This document shows positions 9,189-21,900 of a DNA stretch of 64,000 nucleotides, piece by piece. The stretch comes from Gnetum montanum. Lineage: Eukaryota > Streptophyta > Gnetopsida > Gnetales > Gnetaceae. Made by a program: the position numbers and the translations under genes. Below the pieces are notes generated by a model. It did no database searches. It was not told where the DNA came from and saw nothing but the letters and a program-made list of their open reading frames with translations. The stretch spans positions 730,168 through 794,167 of the forward strand of contig MNCI01000651.1 in NCBI GenBank assembly GCA_015680685.1, read 5' to 3'. Position 1 is the stretch's first letter. Every line of letters starts with the position of its first letter.

Positions 9189-12011
9189 TCAAATAGTCCC
9201 AAGTGGTAGAGGCTCCTAACATTCTGAAGGACCTTTACCAGCTTCAAACACTACGGTAGCTAAGGTGGCTATGGCTATCCTGCTATGGCTGTAGCCTCCA
9301 ATGGAAGGTGAAAGGCATCTAGTAATGGCTTCATCTTCTCCTCGTAGTTGATGTGGCATCACCAATGTGGGCTGGAATGGGAACATCCCATGGATAGGGC
9401 ATTACCAAGAACATCTCCTTCACATTGATAAACTAGGCAGCAAACTATTTCCGTTCAATATCAAACACCCTAATTGCATTTTGTAGCTCTTAGCAGTCAT
9501 TCATCCTCTTGGTCAAGTTCTTGATAGTTGATCATTGATCAATGAATTGTGCCTTGAGAATTTTAAGTTCAATGTTTACCATCGAAAGCTTTTCCTTAGT
9601 GTCTTTGTTATGCTTGAACTTGGCCTCGTTTAACAAGTATGAGCTTATTACGACCGTTCAACAATCAACATGGTCAAATTCACATAATAGAGATTAGCGA
9701 GCTCTATGTATTCTATCATCTCCTCAATTTGCAACTCCTTCATGTGGATTTCTACTTTGTTGTAGGCATCTATCCCATCAATAATGTATTGTCACACTTC
9801 TCTTCCTTACTATAGTTGATGGAGGGTTTTATTCGCTTTCACATTTATCAACTAGATGTGTTTTTCACCCACTTCCTTTTGTACAAAAACCTATTCTTTA
9901 TAATGGTCCTTGACTCTCTCAAATTTGAGAGTCTCTGATTTCTAGGTTACTACCTCAATTGTAGTTTTTTGGTAAAGGGCGTAGACCTCCTCCATGGAAA
10001 GATTTCTATTTTCTATTGCCAATCTCCTTAGTTTTGTGTTTGCTCTGGCTAGTTGCTCCTGCTATTGATGGATGAAATCAGTTACTTATTGCTTGTGCTA
10101 ATTAACATTCCATATGTGATGATTCCTTGGAGTCAACTATACATTATCTTAGTGGGTCTGATCCAAGGCCTTCTAAATCTTGTGTTGTGTGGACTCTGCT
10201 AAGGATCAGTTGAACACTGTCATCTCCATTGCATGCTCAACCCCTTTTAGTTTAGCATAAAGGTGTTCCATAGCTTCATCTCTTATCAATGTCGAGTTCC
10301 AAAATGTAGGGTTGGCAATCTGAGATCTTAATTCAACAACTTCTGTAGTCAAGCATTCATTTAGCTCCCTAGCTATTTCAAGTTTTTCCTCCAAAATGAT
10401 ATTCTTATCCCTTGCCTCTAGCAACTCCAACTGGGTCATAGTAATATTGTCTAAAAGATCAAAGACATTTGAAAATATTTTTCTAGTTCCCACCAATTAA
10501 TCTTGTAGTTCTTCATGCTATGCTAAATTTATATTTACCACTTGCGATTCCTATGGATGTTTGCACATCTTTGAGTGTAGTGATATCTAGTGCAAATGCC
10601 ACAGGTGCATTAAGAGTTTCAACAATACGGTCAACAACCACTTCTATTGTAGTCTCCTACCCTTGGTGCTACATCACCAATATTGTTGCTCCCTCACCCT
10701 CTTCCAAGTGCATCAAGAAGATCACAATGTTCCCAGAGATTTCTAGGAGTGACTATTATTTTGTAAGAGATATTGTGACCTCTATGGTGCTTGAAATTAA
10801 CCTTATGGGAAACTACGTTCTTTGGGATAAGAAAATGGATCCACCTCCACCCATCAAGTTCATTTTCTAGGCCACCTCATTTAAGTGACTCATTATTGGT
10901 CTATACCTAGATGAATCCTTACCACTCATGCCTACACATTGCTCTTGTTCACTCAAGATCCATTCTCAATATTTACACAACTGTTGGGCAATTGCAGTGA
11001 TGTTTAGCATCGTTGTTTGAGTGGCAAGTGGAGGTGGTGGTTGTTGTTCCTCTTCTTGTATAATCATCTTAGGCATCTTATCTTTCATCATTTCTACCTA
11101 GTTGGTGGCCAAAATATGCCTAACAACATCATTGGTATAATAGACTATTCCTCCCCTCTAATAGAGTTTTTTGATGAGGCATGGGAAGGGGACCGCCTTC
11201 CTTCCATGTTCATTTTTTTAAATGACTTCTCCTTCTCTAGATAGATCGACTATGGAAGGTTGATGGGGAATCTCCCACTCAGAGTGATGCATGCTTGGGT
11301 AGAGAAGGCAATGATTTTACTTGGCCTTACCATGGGATTGATGTGAAAGGCCACAATCTTATAGTGGATCCTCTCTACTGATGTGAGTAAGCCAAACTCC
11401 TTATGATCAACACCATAGCATCGTTTCACCCATTCTTTTTTGATGCTGGGATCTGTAGGCATTGGGATCTCAGCAAGACTTGCCCCTATTTCTAGCAACC
11501 CAAGCACTTGCGCAATGGTCTACACAAAGTAGGACACTAAGATGTCCTTGATTTTGACCGTTGAACCAGCCTGCCTATTGTTCCTGAATAGGAATGTCTC
11601 TCCCATGTACCACTCCCCAATAGAAGTGATCATTGGCCACATGGGAAAGGCATTTAGCTAGTCCTACACTTCTTTTGGTGCTTAATCTAGGAATGGGTCA
11701 AAGTTTAACTCTTAAAGCACTATTTTCGAGACCACTTGCAATCTAATCTAATTTAGGCAAGCTTCTATCAAGGTCACCTTAAGATTTGCTTGTTGTCTTG
11801 GTGCATCATCCCAATGGAAGTGTTCTATTGCTACCATTGGTTTTAAAATCTATCTGATAGATTCCACCTCTGCCTCTTCCCTAATAGGACCTGTGGTGTG
11901 GGTTGCAAGCAATTCTTCTTAGGCTTATTCTTGGCCCCTTCCCATTTTAGGCCATTTCTCCCTTGGTTGAAAGGGTCCTACTTCCTACGTGTGCTTTCCT
12001 TTTGGTGCCAT
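9189..12011 (-). pseudogene. E2 ORF3: third gene of the element, N-terminal domain plus coiled-coil tail
   Basis: Begins at an ATG reading MAPKGKHT and ends EPLPLGTI-stop; both ends match the ORF3 copies at 29790-32467 and 46312-49095. The N-terminal domain (about residues 90-300) holds ELNFDPFLD, FPMWPMI, GEWYMGETFLF, VLGLLEIGASLAEIP, IKKEWVKRCYG and VPFPCLIKKLY. The C-terminal half includes 10206-10496, a heptad-rich coiled coil (LLEARDKNIILEEKLEIA). It lies downstream of integrase, where env-like genes sit in some plant elements, but I see no signal peptide or membrane segment. The domain resembles the 'putative plant transposon protein' family found in plant repeats; this is inference from memory of the pattern. 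Several stops make this copy dead. Confidence 0.7.
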
Positions 12012-12464
12012 CTATGATCACAACACATCCATGGATTAGTAGATATAATGTGTAACTTTAAATTTTTGAATACCTTCTCTCATTAGTTAGTTACACTTTG
12101 GCTAAGGTTGGACCATGGTAAATTGATTATTTTATTATTATTTTATTAATTATTAATTAATTTTTATTGTAAATGTTACTAGAGCTTATTAGGAAGCTTT
12201 AACTCTTGTAATTTGATGTTTAATAGTTGATTTCTTAGTTAAACCTGTGTGGGAGTTAGAAAATGGTGAAAATTTTTCCGTGAAAAATGCCACATTTGTG
12301 GCCCACACAACAAAGAGCTTACCTCCAATAGTTGCAACGTCAAAGAATGGAGTGATTTGGATAAATGATTAGGAATTTATGGGCTCTAGAACGTTTTAGG
12401 CTCTAAAAATTTTGAAAAACTCCCTTGGCATTTGTGAGAAAATGTAAAATTTTCCAAGTGTGGT

Positions 12465-12560
12465 CACGTATAGATATACTATTATTCACTTACATTAATG
12501 GGACCCCATAAATGAGGCCTTGTATATGGCTTTGCTTTGTTGATAGGGCCCCATATATGG
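12465..12560 (-). promoter_or_regulatory. E2 internal LTR-like promoter upstream of ORF3
   Basis: Contains GATAGGGCCCCATATATGG and ACCCCATAAATGAGGCC, closely matching the GATAGGGCCCTATATACAT and CCCCATCGATAGGG boxes near the start of the E2 LTR, followed on the minus strand by TATA-like GTATATCTATAC. It lies about 460 bases upstream of the ORF3 ATG. E7 has the equivalent at 49570-49645 with its own box type. Inferred to drive ORF3. Confidence 0.5.
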
Positions 12561-14150
12561 AGCTCCTCAAGAAAAATTTCAAATTTGAATATCTTGAAAA
12601 ATATCAGGAGTTTTTCAATGAATTTGGGATCCATGGAATTCCAAAGAAGCCAAGAATATGATAAAATCATTTAAAACGATATTTGAAAGCTCAAAATTTG
12701 AAAAATTCAATAGAGAATATGTTTAATAAACAAAATATGTAAATGAGCATATGGTATAATGCAGAAGATGGATGTATGAAAGATTTTAATTGCAAGAACA
12801 CCTAAGGATAAGGTACTTAACAAACCCAACCAAGAGATATGCAAGTGGGTCCTCTCCATAGTAGGTACATGCCTTGTTTGCCCTTGCATAACCTCAACCT
12901 AAGGAGTTCATGGCCCCTAAAGATGATTAATGATTGATGGAATTTAAGGACCAAAACATAAAAGATTCTACCTAAGAATTCAGATACATCAAACCAAGAC
13001 ATAGAACCAAGAACATGGCCTTCGATAGTGAGATGAGTTACAGTTAGTAGAGAAGAATGATGGAGAAGGTCAAATGGTATTCCGAATTGAGATCATAAGA
13101 TGTCTCTTGTGGAATTTGTGTTTAAAATGACTTGAGAAGACCCATCCTTAGTCCAAACCAAAACCAACCTCTTTCAGTGACTTTGCATTGCCACTCCAAG
13201 TCTAATCCACCTCCTCGAGACACAACATTGCTCTCACAAAACAACCACTATTCTATAAAGAAGAGCAAAGAGAATTAGAAAGTGAGAGAGGACCTTAGTT
13301 ACAGGAGATCTTCAAGCATGGGTAACATGTCTTTCTAGTCCCATAACCAATGCTTGTAGCTAATTTGTTTGTCTAAGGGGAGTGCTTTGAATTCAAATCA
13401 TGTTTTTTTTTTTTTGTTTTTTTTTCTTTTTTTTTTCTTTCTTTTTGGATGGGAACCACATCATGCAAAGACTTTATTAGAATTCCTATTATTGGATGAC
13501 ATGGAATGGTAAGAAGTATATGAAAACACTCAAGCACCCAAGCAAGTAGAAGAGTACAAAGAGTATTAAGCCCCCTTGAAGTCACACCCTATACAATCCT
13601 TTGAATCCTTCACAATTCTAAAAACTACCAAGGTTACCAATTTATTAAAAGTTGATTTAATGAAAGGAACCTCAAAATTCCAAAACAAGGAAAACCATAG
13701 AGTTTGTGAATGGGTCGATGTTATGGACTCACTGCCTTTTCCATAAAAAAGAAACCATGACTAAGCCATTGATACAAAAATTCAAAAATAGAAACCAAAC
13801 ATTAGTAAACAAAACATGAAGCACAAATCACCATTAGTAATAGCTACAACACCATTGTTTCCTATTGGCACAAAGCACATTTATTAGCAAAAATTTGAAA
13901 ATCACACTCAAACAAAACAAAGTAAAATATATAAGAAAGTGTAAAAATATTCAAAAAAAGATTCAAATGTACTAATGATGGTGTAAAACAAAAATGGTAT
14001 ATCACAGGAAAAAGATTTAAAATCAAAAAGATGTAAAAGAAAAAAATTTCAAAGAAAAAATGTGTAAAACAAAAAAAATAGAAAAACTAAGGATCCATAT
14101 GGATGATTAACATAGATGGCCATCTCCCCCACAACTAAGTTGGAAGGAGG
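12561..14150. other. E2 noncoding region between integrase and ORF3, with conserved blocks
   Basis: No open frame of note. Two blocks are conserved in E5, E6 and E7: AAGTGGGTCCTC... at about 12832-12920 and CTTGAAGTCACACCCT at about 13572-13590. A T-rich microsatellite occupies 13403-13445. An A-rich part near 13900-14090 carries repeated TGTAAAA words. Likely leader or regulatory sequence for ORF3, or former coding sequence now lost. Confidence 0.5.
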
Positions 14151-14159
14151 AGATCTGAA

Positions 14160-15620
14160 AAATTGAGTGTGGTTGTCAATCCATTAAGGTATTTGTTGCA
14201 TTTTCTTACTTGGGCTCATGGAAAAGCCTCACTTGTTGGATGTTGACCAACTGCTTTTTATTTGGGCTCCCAGGTTTGTATATTAAGATGGCCCTAGAGG
14301 AAAAGGTTTCATCAATTATATAAGGTCCCTCCCACAACATTTGAAATTTTGTTTTCTAGGATACATGTGTGGGGTTCCAATACAGAACCTTATCTCCTAG
14401 TTGAAATTTTACTTTTCATATTCGAAGGTCATGTTGTTGCTTGTTGAATGCCTTGTAAACTTTATTTGAAGATAGGGCCACTAGTCGATTTTTTTCTAGC
14501 ATGTTAAGGTTGATCAATATTTCTTTTTGTGGTAGGCTTAAGTCCAGATTCAGTTCATAAGCTATTGAGAGTGTAAGGAGATTGGATTAAATTAGGAGCA
14601 CTGGAAGTTTACCATATACTAACTCATAGGGAGAGTAGCCAATAGGGAGTTTCCATGTTGAGCAGTAGGCCCAAAGGGCATTGTTGAGTTTTATGCTTTA
14701 GTCTCTCCTATATTTGCTGGTCATTCTTATTAGGAGCTTTGTAACCTCCCCATTAGTTACCTCTACTTAACCATTGGCTTGCAAATGATATGGTGTCATT
14801 AATTTATGCTCTACTCCCAATTGTTGCATCAACTTTCAAAAAGTGGCACCTATAAAATGAGCTCCATTGTCAGAAATCAATGCACATGGCATACCAAACC
14901 TATTTACAACATTTTGTTGTACAAATCTAGCAGCAGTGGATATGTACAATCAATCATGGCTACTACTTCTACCCATTTAGTGTAGTAGTTGACTACTAGA
15001 ATGATATACACCTTTCCATTAGACATGGATGTGATGGGACCTATGAAGTTAATGCCCCATATGTCAAAGGGCTCCAATGGTTGAATCCATTATTGAGCAT
15101 CCTCCATTTGTATGGTCATCCCACCATCTCTTTGATAGTATTCAAAAGATCAGAAAAATTGGTGGGCATCCCTTGATATTGTAGGCCAATAGTATCCTGC
15201 CATCAAGATTTTTATGATTGTGTGTCTCTCTACATAGTGGCCTCTGCAAGGACCTTCGTGAGCATCCTAGAGAACATCTAGTTGATCCACATTATGGACA
15301 CACCAATGAACCAAGCCATCGATGCACCCTTTGCAAAGGTGTCTATTGATTTCCATGAATTATTTTGTCCCATGAAGAAACTATTATTTCTTCCTACTGT
15401 CCAAATCTTGTGGCATCTCCTAAGTGAGAAGGTAAGTGTGGATGTCATCATACCATTTTGTTTCTGTAGGCACTTGGTCATTTATTACTCCTATAAAGAG
15501 GAGTTTGTCTAGAAATTGATTAGAGAGTGTGCTCTTCTCCTTTGTGTTATCCCATGTTAACTGAGAGAGATGGTTAGCAATTACATTCTCAGTCCCTTTC
15601 TGATCTACCATTGTGAGATT
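14160..15620 (-). pseudogene. E2 integrase (decayed)
   Basis: On the minus strand the zinc-binding start, the core and the tail can be followed by comparison with the E5 copy (36331-37700). The MGPI box lies near 15030-15040, the VVNRFGMPCALISDNGAHF box at about 14850-14925 and a basic tail at 14190-14290. Upstream, NVIANHLSQL at 15590-15540 marks the RNase H/integrase boundary. No chromodomain follows, unlike E1. Many stops and frame breaks. Confidence 0.75.
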
Positions 15621-16020
15621 GAATTCCTACAAGATCCCAAACCACCATATGATATGGGATCTCACTGTTGTCTTAATCATTAGGAAGTAGATGGCATTAT
15701 GATCTGTTTGCACAAACACTTTATAGATAAGCACATAGTGACTGAACTTTTTAAGAGCATACACCACTACCATCAGTTCTTTTTCAATTATGGTGTAATT
15801 GAACTGTGCATCCACAATGCTTCAGCTTGCGTAGTGGATATACTATGGATGTTTCTTATCATCCAACTGCATAAGCACTACTCCAAAGCATAATTAGATG
15901 CATCAGTCATTATGTGAAATGGTCTAGACTAGTCTGGTGCCTATAGAATTGGATTTTCTATGAGTTTTTCTTTTAATACTTGGAATGCATGTTCACACTT
16001 CTTGGTCTAGATGAATGGAG
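15540..16020 (-). pseudogene. E2 RNase H (decayed)
   Basis: 15627-15815 reads AQFNYTIIEKELMVVVYALK, KFSHYVLIYKVFVQTDHNA and IYFLMIK, the classical NY(T/S)TTEKELLAVV...TDHAAL block of Ty3/gypsy RNase H. 15420-15611 continues with QKGTENVIANHLSQL, the ENxVADHLSR end. RNase H removes the RNA template after minus-strand synthesis. Frame breaks separate these pieces. Confidence 0.85.
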
Positions 16021-16900
16021 CATCTTTCTTTGTAAGCTCAACCAATAGCTTTACAATCTTAGAGAAATTCTCTATAAATTGTCGGTTGTAGCTAGTGTGT
16101 CCAAGGAATGATGGAACATCTTTGACTATCTTTGGTTGGTGTGTGATTCCTTGAATTACCCTTATCTTTATAGGATCTATCTCAATCCCTTCTTATGAAA
16201 TTTGGTGCCCCAATACTATGCCCTCATGAATAATTAGATGGCTTTTCTACCAATTAAGCCTAAGGTTTATTTCAACACATCTTTTCAATACCCACTCAAG
16301 GCGATCTAGGGCTTGCTGAAATGTAGCCCCATAGGTAGAGAAGTCATCCATAAAGACTTCTACCCTGCTACCAATCTACTATTAAAAAAATACTAAGGGC
16401 TAGGTGTTGAAATGTTGCAGGGGCATTGCATAGACCAAATGGCATCTTACAATATGCAAAACTCCCCCAGGGACTTGTGAATGTTGTGTTGGCCTAATCT
16501 TTGGGCACAATCTAGATTTCGTTATAGCCACTATAATCATCCAAGAAGCTATAATAGCAATGCCCAAAGATAGTGTTCAACACTTGATCCATAAATGGCA
16601 ATAGAAAATGATCTTTAAATGTTATCATATTCAATAGCCTAAAGTCAATGCAGACCCACCTCTTACCACCTTTCTTTGGCATAATTACGAGTGGACTAAT
16701 CCACATACTATCTATGATGGGATAGATGAACCCCACCTTGAGGAGTTATTCTATTTTCTCCTTGACGATCTACTTCAATTTGGAGTTCAGTAGCCTTTGT
16801 AGCTACCTTCTTAGCTTCATGCTGGGTCAGTGTAAATGCGACATTGGCATATCCTTCGATTAATTCCAGTCAGCTTAGGATGTGACCAAGCAAACGTTGT
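16020..16900 (-). pseudogene. E2 reverse transcriptase (decayed)
   Basis: 16512-16736 reads GFIYPIIDSMWISPLVIMPK, VCIDFRLLNMITFKDHF, LPFMDQVL and CYYSFLDDYSGYNEI. The catalytic box VFMDDFST is at about 16335-16365. The FKDHFPLPFxDQxL and FLDxYSGYNQI wording is that of Athila/Tat-type plant elements rather than chromoviruses. Stops interrupt the rest. Confidence 0.85.
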
Positions 16901-17454
16901 TGACCATTTTTTGACCACCATCAATAACTTGTCTTTTTGTTAGGGAGTAAAATTTACATTGATTATAACTAACTTACCAATGTTTAAAAATGCATACTCC
17001 ATGCTAGCTGGTAGAGTTTTTAACTCTAAGAGCTCTTGCTTGAAATTATTAGGGATTTCCAACTCTCCCCAACAAGTATCATCATCTTCATCATTAGAGA
17101 GTTGGTGATGAACTTGCTCAAGTTCATCCATGCTTTCGACATAAGCACATATTAAGCTCTCAATTAGTTCCATGCATAATGTGCTAATATTAAAGTTAGC
17201 TGTCAACCATTGGGTGTCATCCTATTTTGTGGCTCTTACATACAGGCACCTTTGGATATTTATTTCATATGCACACCAATTTCATGCTTTAATGTATGTA
17301 CTTTTAATGGAGCAGATTTTCTACAAGCAATTGCACCCATTATCATTGTAAATGATGCATGGAACACACTTCTTCTGTACTCATCCAAATTCATTTTTCT
17401 TGCAGGTTTCCAAGGAGAGGTCCCTTATGCCCATTCGTGCATCAACCGTGCTTA
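16901..17454 (-). pseudogene. E2 protease-RT linker (decayed)
   Basis: 16940-17206 reads CMELIESLICAYVESMDELE, then VHHQLSNDEDDDTCWGELEIP and TLPASMEYAFL. The same block is recognisable in E5 (34690-34890), E6 (43060-43190) and E0 (about 23290-23500), so it is a family-specific part of the polyprotein. Function unknown. Confidence 0.65.
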
Positions 17455-17790
17455 ACCAAGCCCTTCTCATAATGATGGGGATGTTACCTTTGCAGTTTTC
17501 TACCTTGATCACTTAAAAATCGGTAGGATAAGACCACCCATAAACTATGGTCATGATGTCATCCACTAGCCCTAAAGGAACAGTGATTGACTGGTCTACC
17601 AATTCCAAATGAATATTGCTCTTCTTAAGAGATAGTGGGTTCCAGGCCTTATACATGTCATAGGAGATGAAATTGACACCAAAACCATAATCAAGAAGAG
17701 CCATGCATGGTTCACATCCTACAATCTACAAGTAAATAAGATGGCTTCCCAATTTAGATCAATTTGTGGGAAGGTTGCCAGCCTTAATCT
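17455..17790 (-). pseudogene. E2 aspartic protease (decayed)
   Basis: 17513-17704 starts ALLDYGFGVNFISYDMYKAW, matching the ALLDxGxxVNxIS active-site block, and ends with the family block VDDIMTIVYGWSYPTDF. The usual LDSG or LDLG is LDYG here, keeping the aspartate and glycine. It would process Gag-Pol. Confidence 0.75.
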
Positions 17791-20286
17791 AATAAAAAAA
17801 ACATAAGTTAATATCATAGTGTGGATCTGAGATGGCATTTGGTTTGAAAAGCTCTCAAATGTGCTTGATGCATAAGATGAGGGTGTTGGAGATATAGGGT
17901 GACCAACTGCATTAGGTTGTGAGGGTTTAGGAGGATTGTTAGATTGAAAAAATGGTCATTTCCTAGATTAATTATCTAAACCACTCAGCTAGAAGGCTAG
18001 TTGTAAATTTACAGCCCTCGTAGCATTTCATTGCTACGACTATAACAGAATTTTATCTTACATAGAAAAATCAAGAGGTAACTAGGTTAAGAGTGGAGGA
18101 ATGTGTGTAAACAAATGCAAAGGATGGTATGAATATGGGTTCTCCCCTTGAGTATATGATGAATGAGTTTGATTATACTCTGGAGGGTAATAGTGATGCT
18201 GGAATGAGGCATGGCTTGTAGAGCTTCATGGAGAAATAGGTTGTTGAACATAGTACCCATATGGATCTAGTTACCTATAAGGGTACTACAGTTTTGAAAA
18301 TGGCATTTCCCATGACTATGGTTGTTGCCACTATTGATATTATTCATATGGTTGTGGTGGAGCTCCACTTGGATAGTAAGCCTGTTGTTGCTAGTGGAGC
18401 TACCTTGGATTGCCTTGAGGATAAGGCAATCATCTAGGTGCTTGCCTTTTCACTAGTCATGGATTCAACATGTACATCCCAAACTCTTGCAAGTGTGACA
18501 CCACAAGGCAACATCCCTTAGGATCTTCATGTTAACAAATGTCATACCCAACATCATCATCAGAGTCTATCTCCATAACTTCTTCTACTACAGTAGCTTT
18601 GCCCTTACCTCTCTGGTAGGCACATTTAGCTTCTTTTTGCCTCCTACAATTGTGATCACTATTTTGCTCTTTGGATTCTTCAGTAATCTTCATAGCAATT
18701 TAGAACTTATCATCCAAAGAGTCCCATAATTTATCAACCTTTTCTAAAATGTCAAAAATAGATTTTTGTATGGGCAAGGTTTTCCTATTCACCTCTTCAT
18801 CAAGTGGGGACTCCTCCTCATCATAGAATCAAACCTCTCTTTTCTTGACAAAAGGATTACTACTGTATTCCTATTCACTTTCCCTTTTTCACAACTCACC
18901 TTCTTCTTTTGCTACTTGCTCTATCAGCATTTGTATGCAATAAGCTCTCAGTTTGAATAGTCTCCCTTGGGCATAAACCCTAAGAGTTCTTCTGGTTTTT
19001 GCTCTAAGCCCATCTATGATGTGGTGGAGTTGTTCCCTCTAAGAATAACCATGGTCAAGGCATCAATGTAAGAGAGAATAATATATGTCCATGGTAGCAT
19101 CCAAGGGCTTATGTGTTCCCTATTTCTAGCCTTAGATTTGCCTTCTCAAGTTGGACACTCTAGAGTACATTTTGTATTTATCATTAAATAGCTCCAGCAT
19201 GGTACTCTATCAACGAATGGATTCTAGCTATAAGGAACGAGTACTAGCTTTTTGCCTCCTTAATGAATGCCCTAGGAAAGAGTTTGAATTTTTTCTAATC
19301 ATTTTTAATGTTTTGTAAGCCATAGGCATCATGAAAGGCTTGTAGATGATTTTATGAATTAGAGTTGTATCCCCCTCAAATCTTGGGATATTGTTCATGT
19401 CTAAGTGCTTGATCTAACTATCTTTCACATGCCTAGCTGAAACCTTAATTACCTCTATGATTTCAAGCATGCTTTAAGTTGCCAATAGAGGTTCATCATC
19501 ATCATTGTGTCGATGATGTCAATGATGATTTCTACCACCACTTCGCTCTTGGCAAGCACTATAATCATTATTATCTCACTAGTCACCTTAATTGTGATTA
19601 TATCTCTGGTAGCTTCTATTAGAACTAGAAGCTGAAGAGGAATTTTTGGAATTGAATGCAGAGGATGAAGAGGAATGTGGACCACCACCACCATCGCGAT
19701 GTCTGCGACCACCTCTTTACTTGTCATGACCACAATCCTTAGATTCCTTGCCATCATGATGTTTGCCTCAATCCCCACCTTGACTGTCACTTTTTCTTGA
19801 ACTTGGTTTGTTAATAGTGGACCACAGGTTCAGGGTCACACCCTCATCACTAATAATTGGGGGTGAAGAATCTTCATGTTGAGAACCCCCAGAGGGAGGA
19901 TCCTCATTGTTAGTTTGGTTTAGTAGGAACAAGGGATTAGTGAAGTGTTTCCCCTTTGCAATCTCATGGTGCTTCTTTTGGTGTTGATCTCTCCTACATT
20001 CTATTTCAGTGAGATGGTAGTCCCAAGTATCATAACTATGCACAATGTAGTCCTCTTGAAGATTTGGGATGTCAAACCTCTTAAGAATTTGAAACAGCAT
20101 CCCAAGCACAGATCGATCAGGGGACATTACAATGTTACCCTCCATGTCACACCATTTCAGCTACTCATCCTGGTGTAGGATGAAGGTAAAGTCAGGTACA
20201 TACTCATTAGGATGAGTATATGCCACTTTGCACTCTTATGGGACCAGTGGTTTAACATCTTCACACCTATAAGAAGAAGAAGACAT
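17791..20286 (-). pseudogene. E2 gag (decayed)
   Basis: Starts at ATG 20286 with MSSSSYR, as in E6. It continues YVPDFTFILHQDE and MEGNIVMSPDRSVLGMLFQI, a basic and serine-rich middle (19455-20145), a retrotransposon-gag-type helical domain (about 18950-19300) and a cysteine cluster near 18480-18560 where YDIC and HEDPKGCC match the E7 box CNICLYDHPKGQC. The tail is proline- and glycine-rich. Gag would form the particle shell. Many stops. Confidence 0.7.
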
Positions 20287-20412
20287 TTTGCAATAAACAA
20301 AATAATTAGTATACTTTTGTAATTATATAATTGAGAATGATGTTGACCTTGGAGTTTATCCAATGATATTAATGATATTCACTAATCCTAGGTAGTGCAT
20401 GTTTCAACAAAC

Positions 20413-20435
20413 AAAGTCCCTAGCAATGATGCTAA
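20413..20435 (-). other. E2 primer-binding site
   Basis: Minus strand after the LTR reads TTAGCATCATTGCTAGGGAC, a decayed form of the E7 sequence TTGGCACCATTGTCGGGGAC. The family consensus resembles TGGCGCCGTTGCCGGGGA, the PBS described for Athila-type elements. Which tRNA it matches was not tested. Confidence 0.65.
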
Positions 20436-21366
20436 TGATGAGTGACGATGTACCCCCATGCCCAACCATATGAATCACAAAGCATTCACACATGATCCAG
20501 TTGAATGCCATCAACTCTATAGTTTCCAATACACTAGTCTTCTAGGAAGTGGACCTTGCCCTAATAGTCTTTTGTTGTCTTCTTAATTACACTTGCGATG
20601 CACATGGTATGGTTAAGTATAATCGAGGCATATGATTTTTACTATTTTATGTTTTATGTTCTTTGGTGCATAAAGTAGAGAGATGAAGTAATTTAATAAC
20701 TAGTTTTAGTTTGACTAACTACCTAATCTCTAACTAGTCCTAATATAAGCATCTAGTCCCAGTTTCCATACACATCCTAAACCCACATATCCACTGTTCG
20801 GTTACCATGTGCTATGCTATTGGGTGCACCAAGCAATAACACTGCTAGGATTACGAAGCAAATATGTGTTTATGCTTGAAGTAGTCATACTTATGTGTTT
20901 AATCTTTCTAGCTTAATTAATTAACTAATCACTAGAAGTCTAATTTAACTTAATTAACTACATAATTAACGAAAATAATAAATGCATAAATAAATCATTA
21001 ATCTATTCTAAGTGCTACAAAGTTTGATCAAAAGGCTCATCTTTATTGCTATACACATTGGTGTGGGTTAGGTACAACAGTGCTCGAATAAAGATCCATA
21101 CACTTTCTAACACTTGTTGCAGGCATTCAAAGAAATATTCTAACATTCAAATGAACAAACTACAAGAGCTCTACTACTACTATGACTTGAATGATGGATA
21201 AACATAGTTGGAAGCTCATATTTATAGTTATTTGACATAGCAAACACTACATCGACGTGGCCCCATCGATGGGACAACACCATGTAAATAGGGCCCCATC
21301 GACAAGGGCCTATTGATGAGGCTACTTCAACGAGGGCCCATTGATGTGACACTTTGATGCTTATCA
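20436..21366 (-). repeat. E2 5' LTR (931 bp)
   Basis: Starts TGATGAGTGACGATG, ends CTTATCA. The minus-strand TATA-like box (TATTTATAG on plus) is near 21222-21230, with palindromic CCCCATCGA boxes between it and the LTR end. The right flank CATGG is the target duplication. Confidence 0.88.
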
Positions 21367-21371
21367 CATGG

Positions 21372-21900
21372 GATTGCTGGGCCCTATGAAGTCAATTCCC
21401 CAAAGATAGAAAGGTTGCAATGGTTGAATCCACTGTTGAAGTCCTTTCATTTATGTGGTCATCCCTCCACCACCTTGGCACCTATCACAAGAACGAAAGA
21501 AGTGATGGCCATCCTTGAAGATCATAATACCCTATCATGAGGATCTTAATGGATGTCATCCTCTTAACATAGTTACCCCCACAAGGGCCTTCATGTGTAT
21601 CCTGAAGAACTCAAAGTTGATTTGCATTGTAAACATACCATCTTACCAGGCCATCTATGCAACTCTTATAGAGGCTGTCTTTGATTTCCATGAAGTTCTT
21701 CAGTTGATGAAGAAATTGTTATTTCTTCTTGTTATTTCACTCCTATGGCATCTCCTATGTGAGTAGATAAGAAAGCATGTAATCATACCATTTCATTTCA
21801 TTGGGATCTTGAACATCAACAACACCAGCAAAGAGGAGTTCATTAGAAAATTGGTTACATAGTGGACCTTCCTCCTCTTTGCTATCCCATCTTAATTGAG
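21372..21900 (-). pseudogene. E0 integrase, upstream part (decayed)
   Basis: Right after the CATGG duplication the sequence matches the E2 integrase from 15035 on (GGGCCCTATGAAGTCAATTC against GGACCTATGAAGTTAATGCC). It runs through a degraded zinc-binding region to about 21800. 21755-22015 covers the RNase H junction with VFDHLSQLRWDSKEEE. Confidence 0.75.

Larger units (their letters stand above)
8665..21366 (-). mobile_element. E2: complete but decayed Athila-like gypsy element with third gene (ORF3)
   Basis: 12.7-kb element bounded by LTRs at 8665-8952 and 20436-21366. Both begin TGATGAG; the ends read CTCATCA and CTTATCA. It is flanked by the direct repeat CATGG (8660-8664 and 21367-21371), and the E0 integrase reads on across it. 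Order on the minus strand: PBS, gag, protease, RT, RNase H, integrase, about 2 kb noncoding, ORF3, polypurine tract. No chromodomain. The PBS and the RT type (GFIYPI...DDYSGYNEI) point to the Athila/Tat side of Ty3/gypsy. All frames carry stops. Confidence 0.88.
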
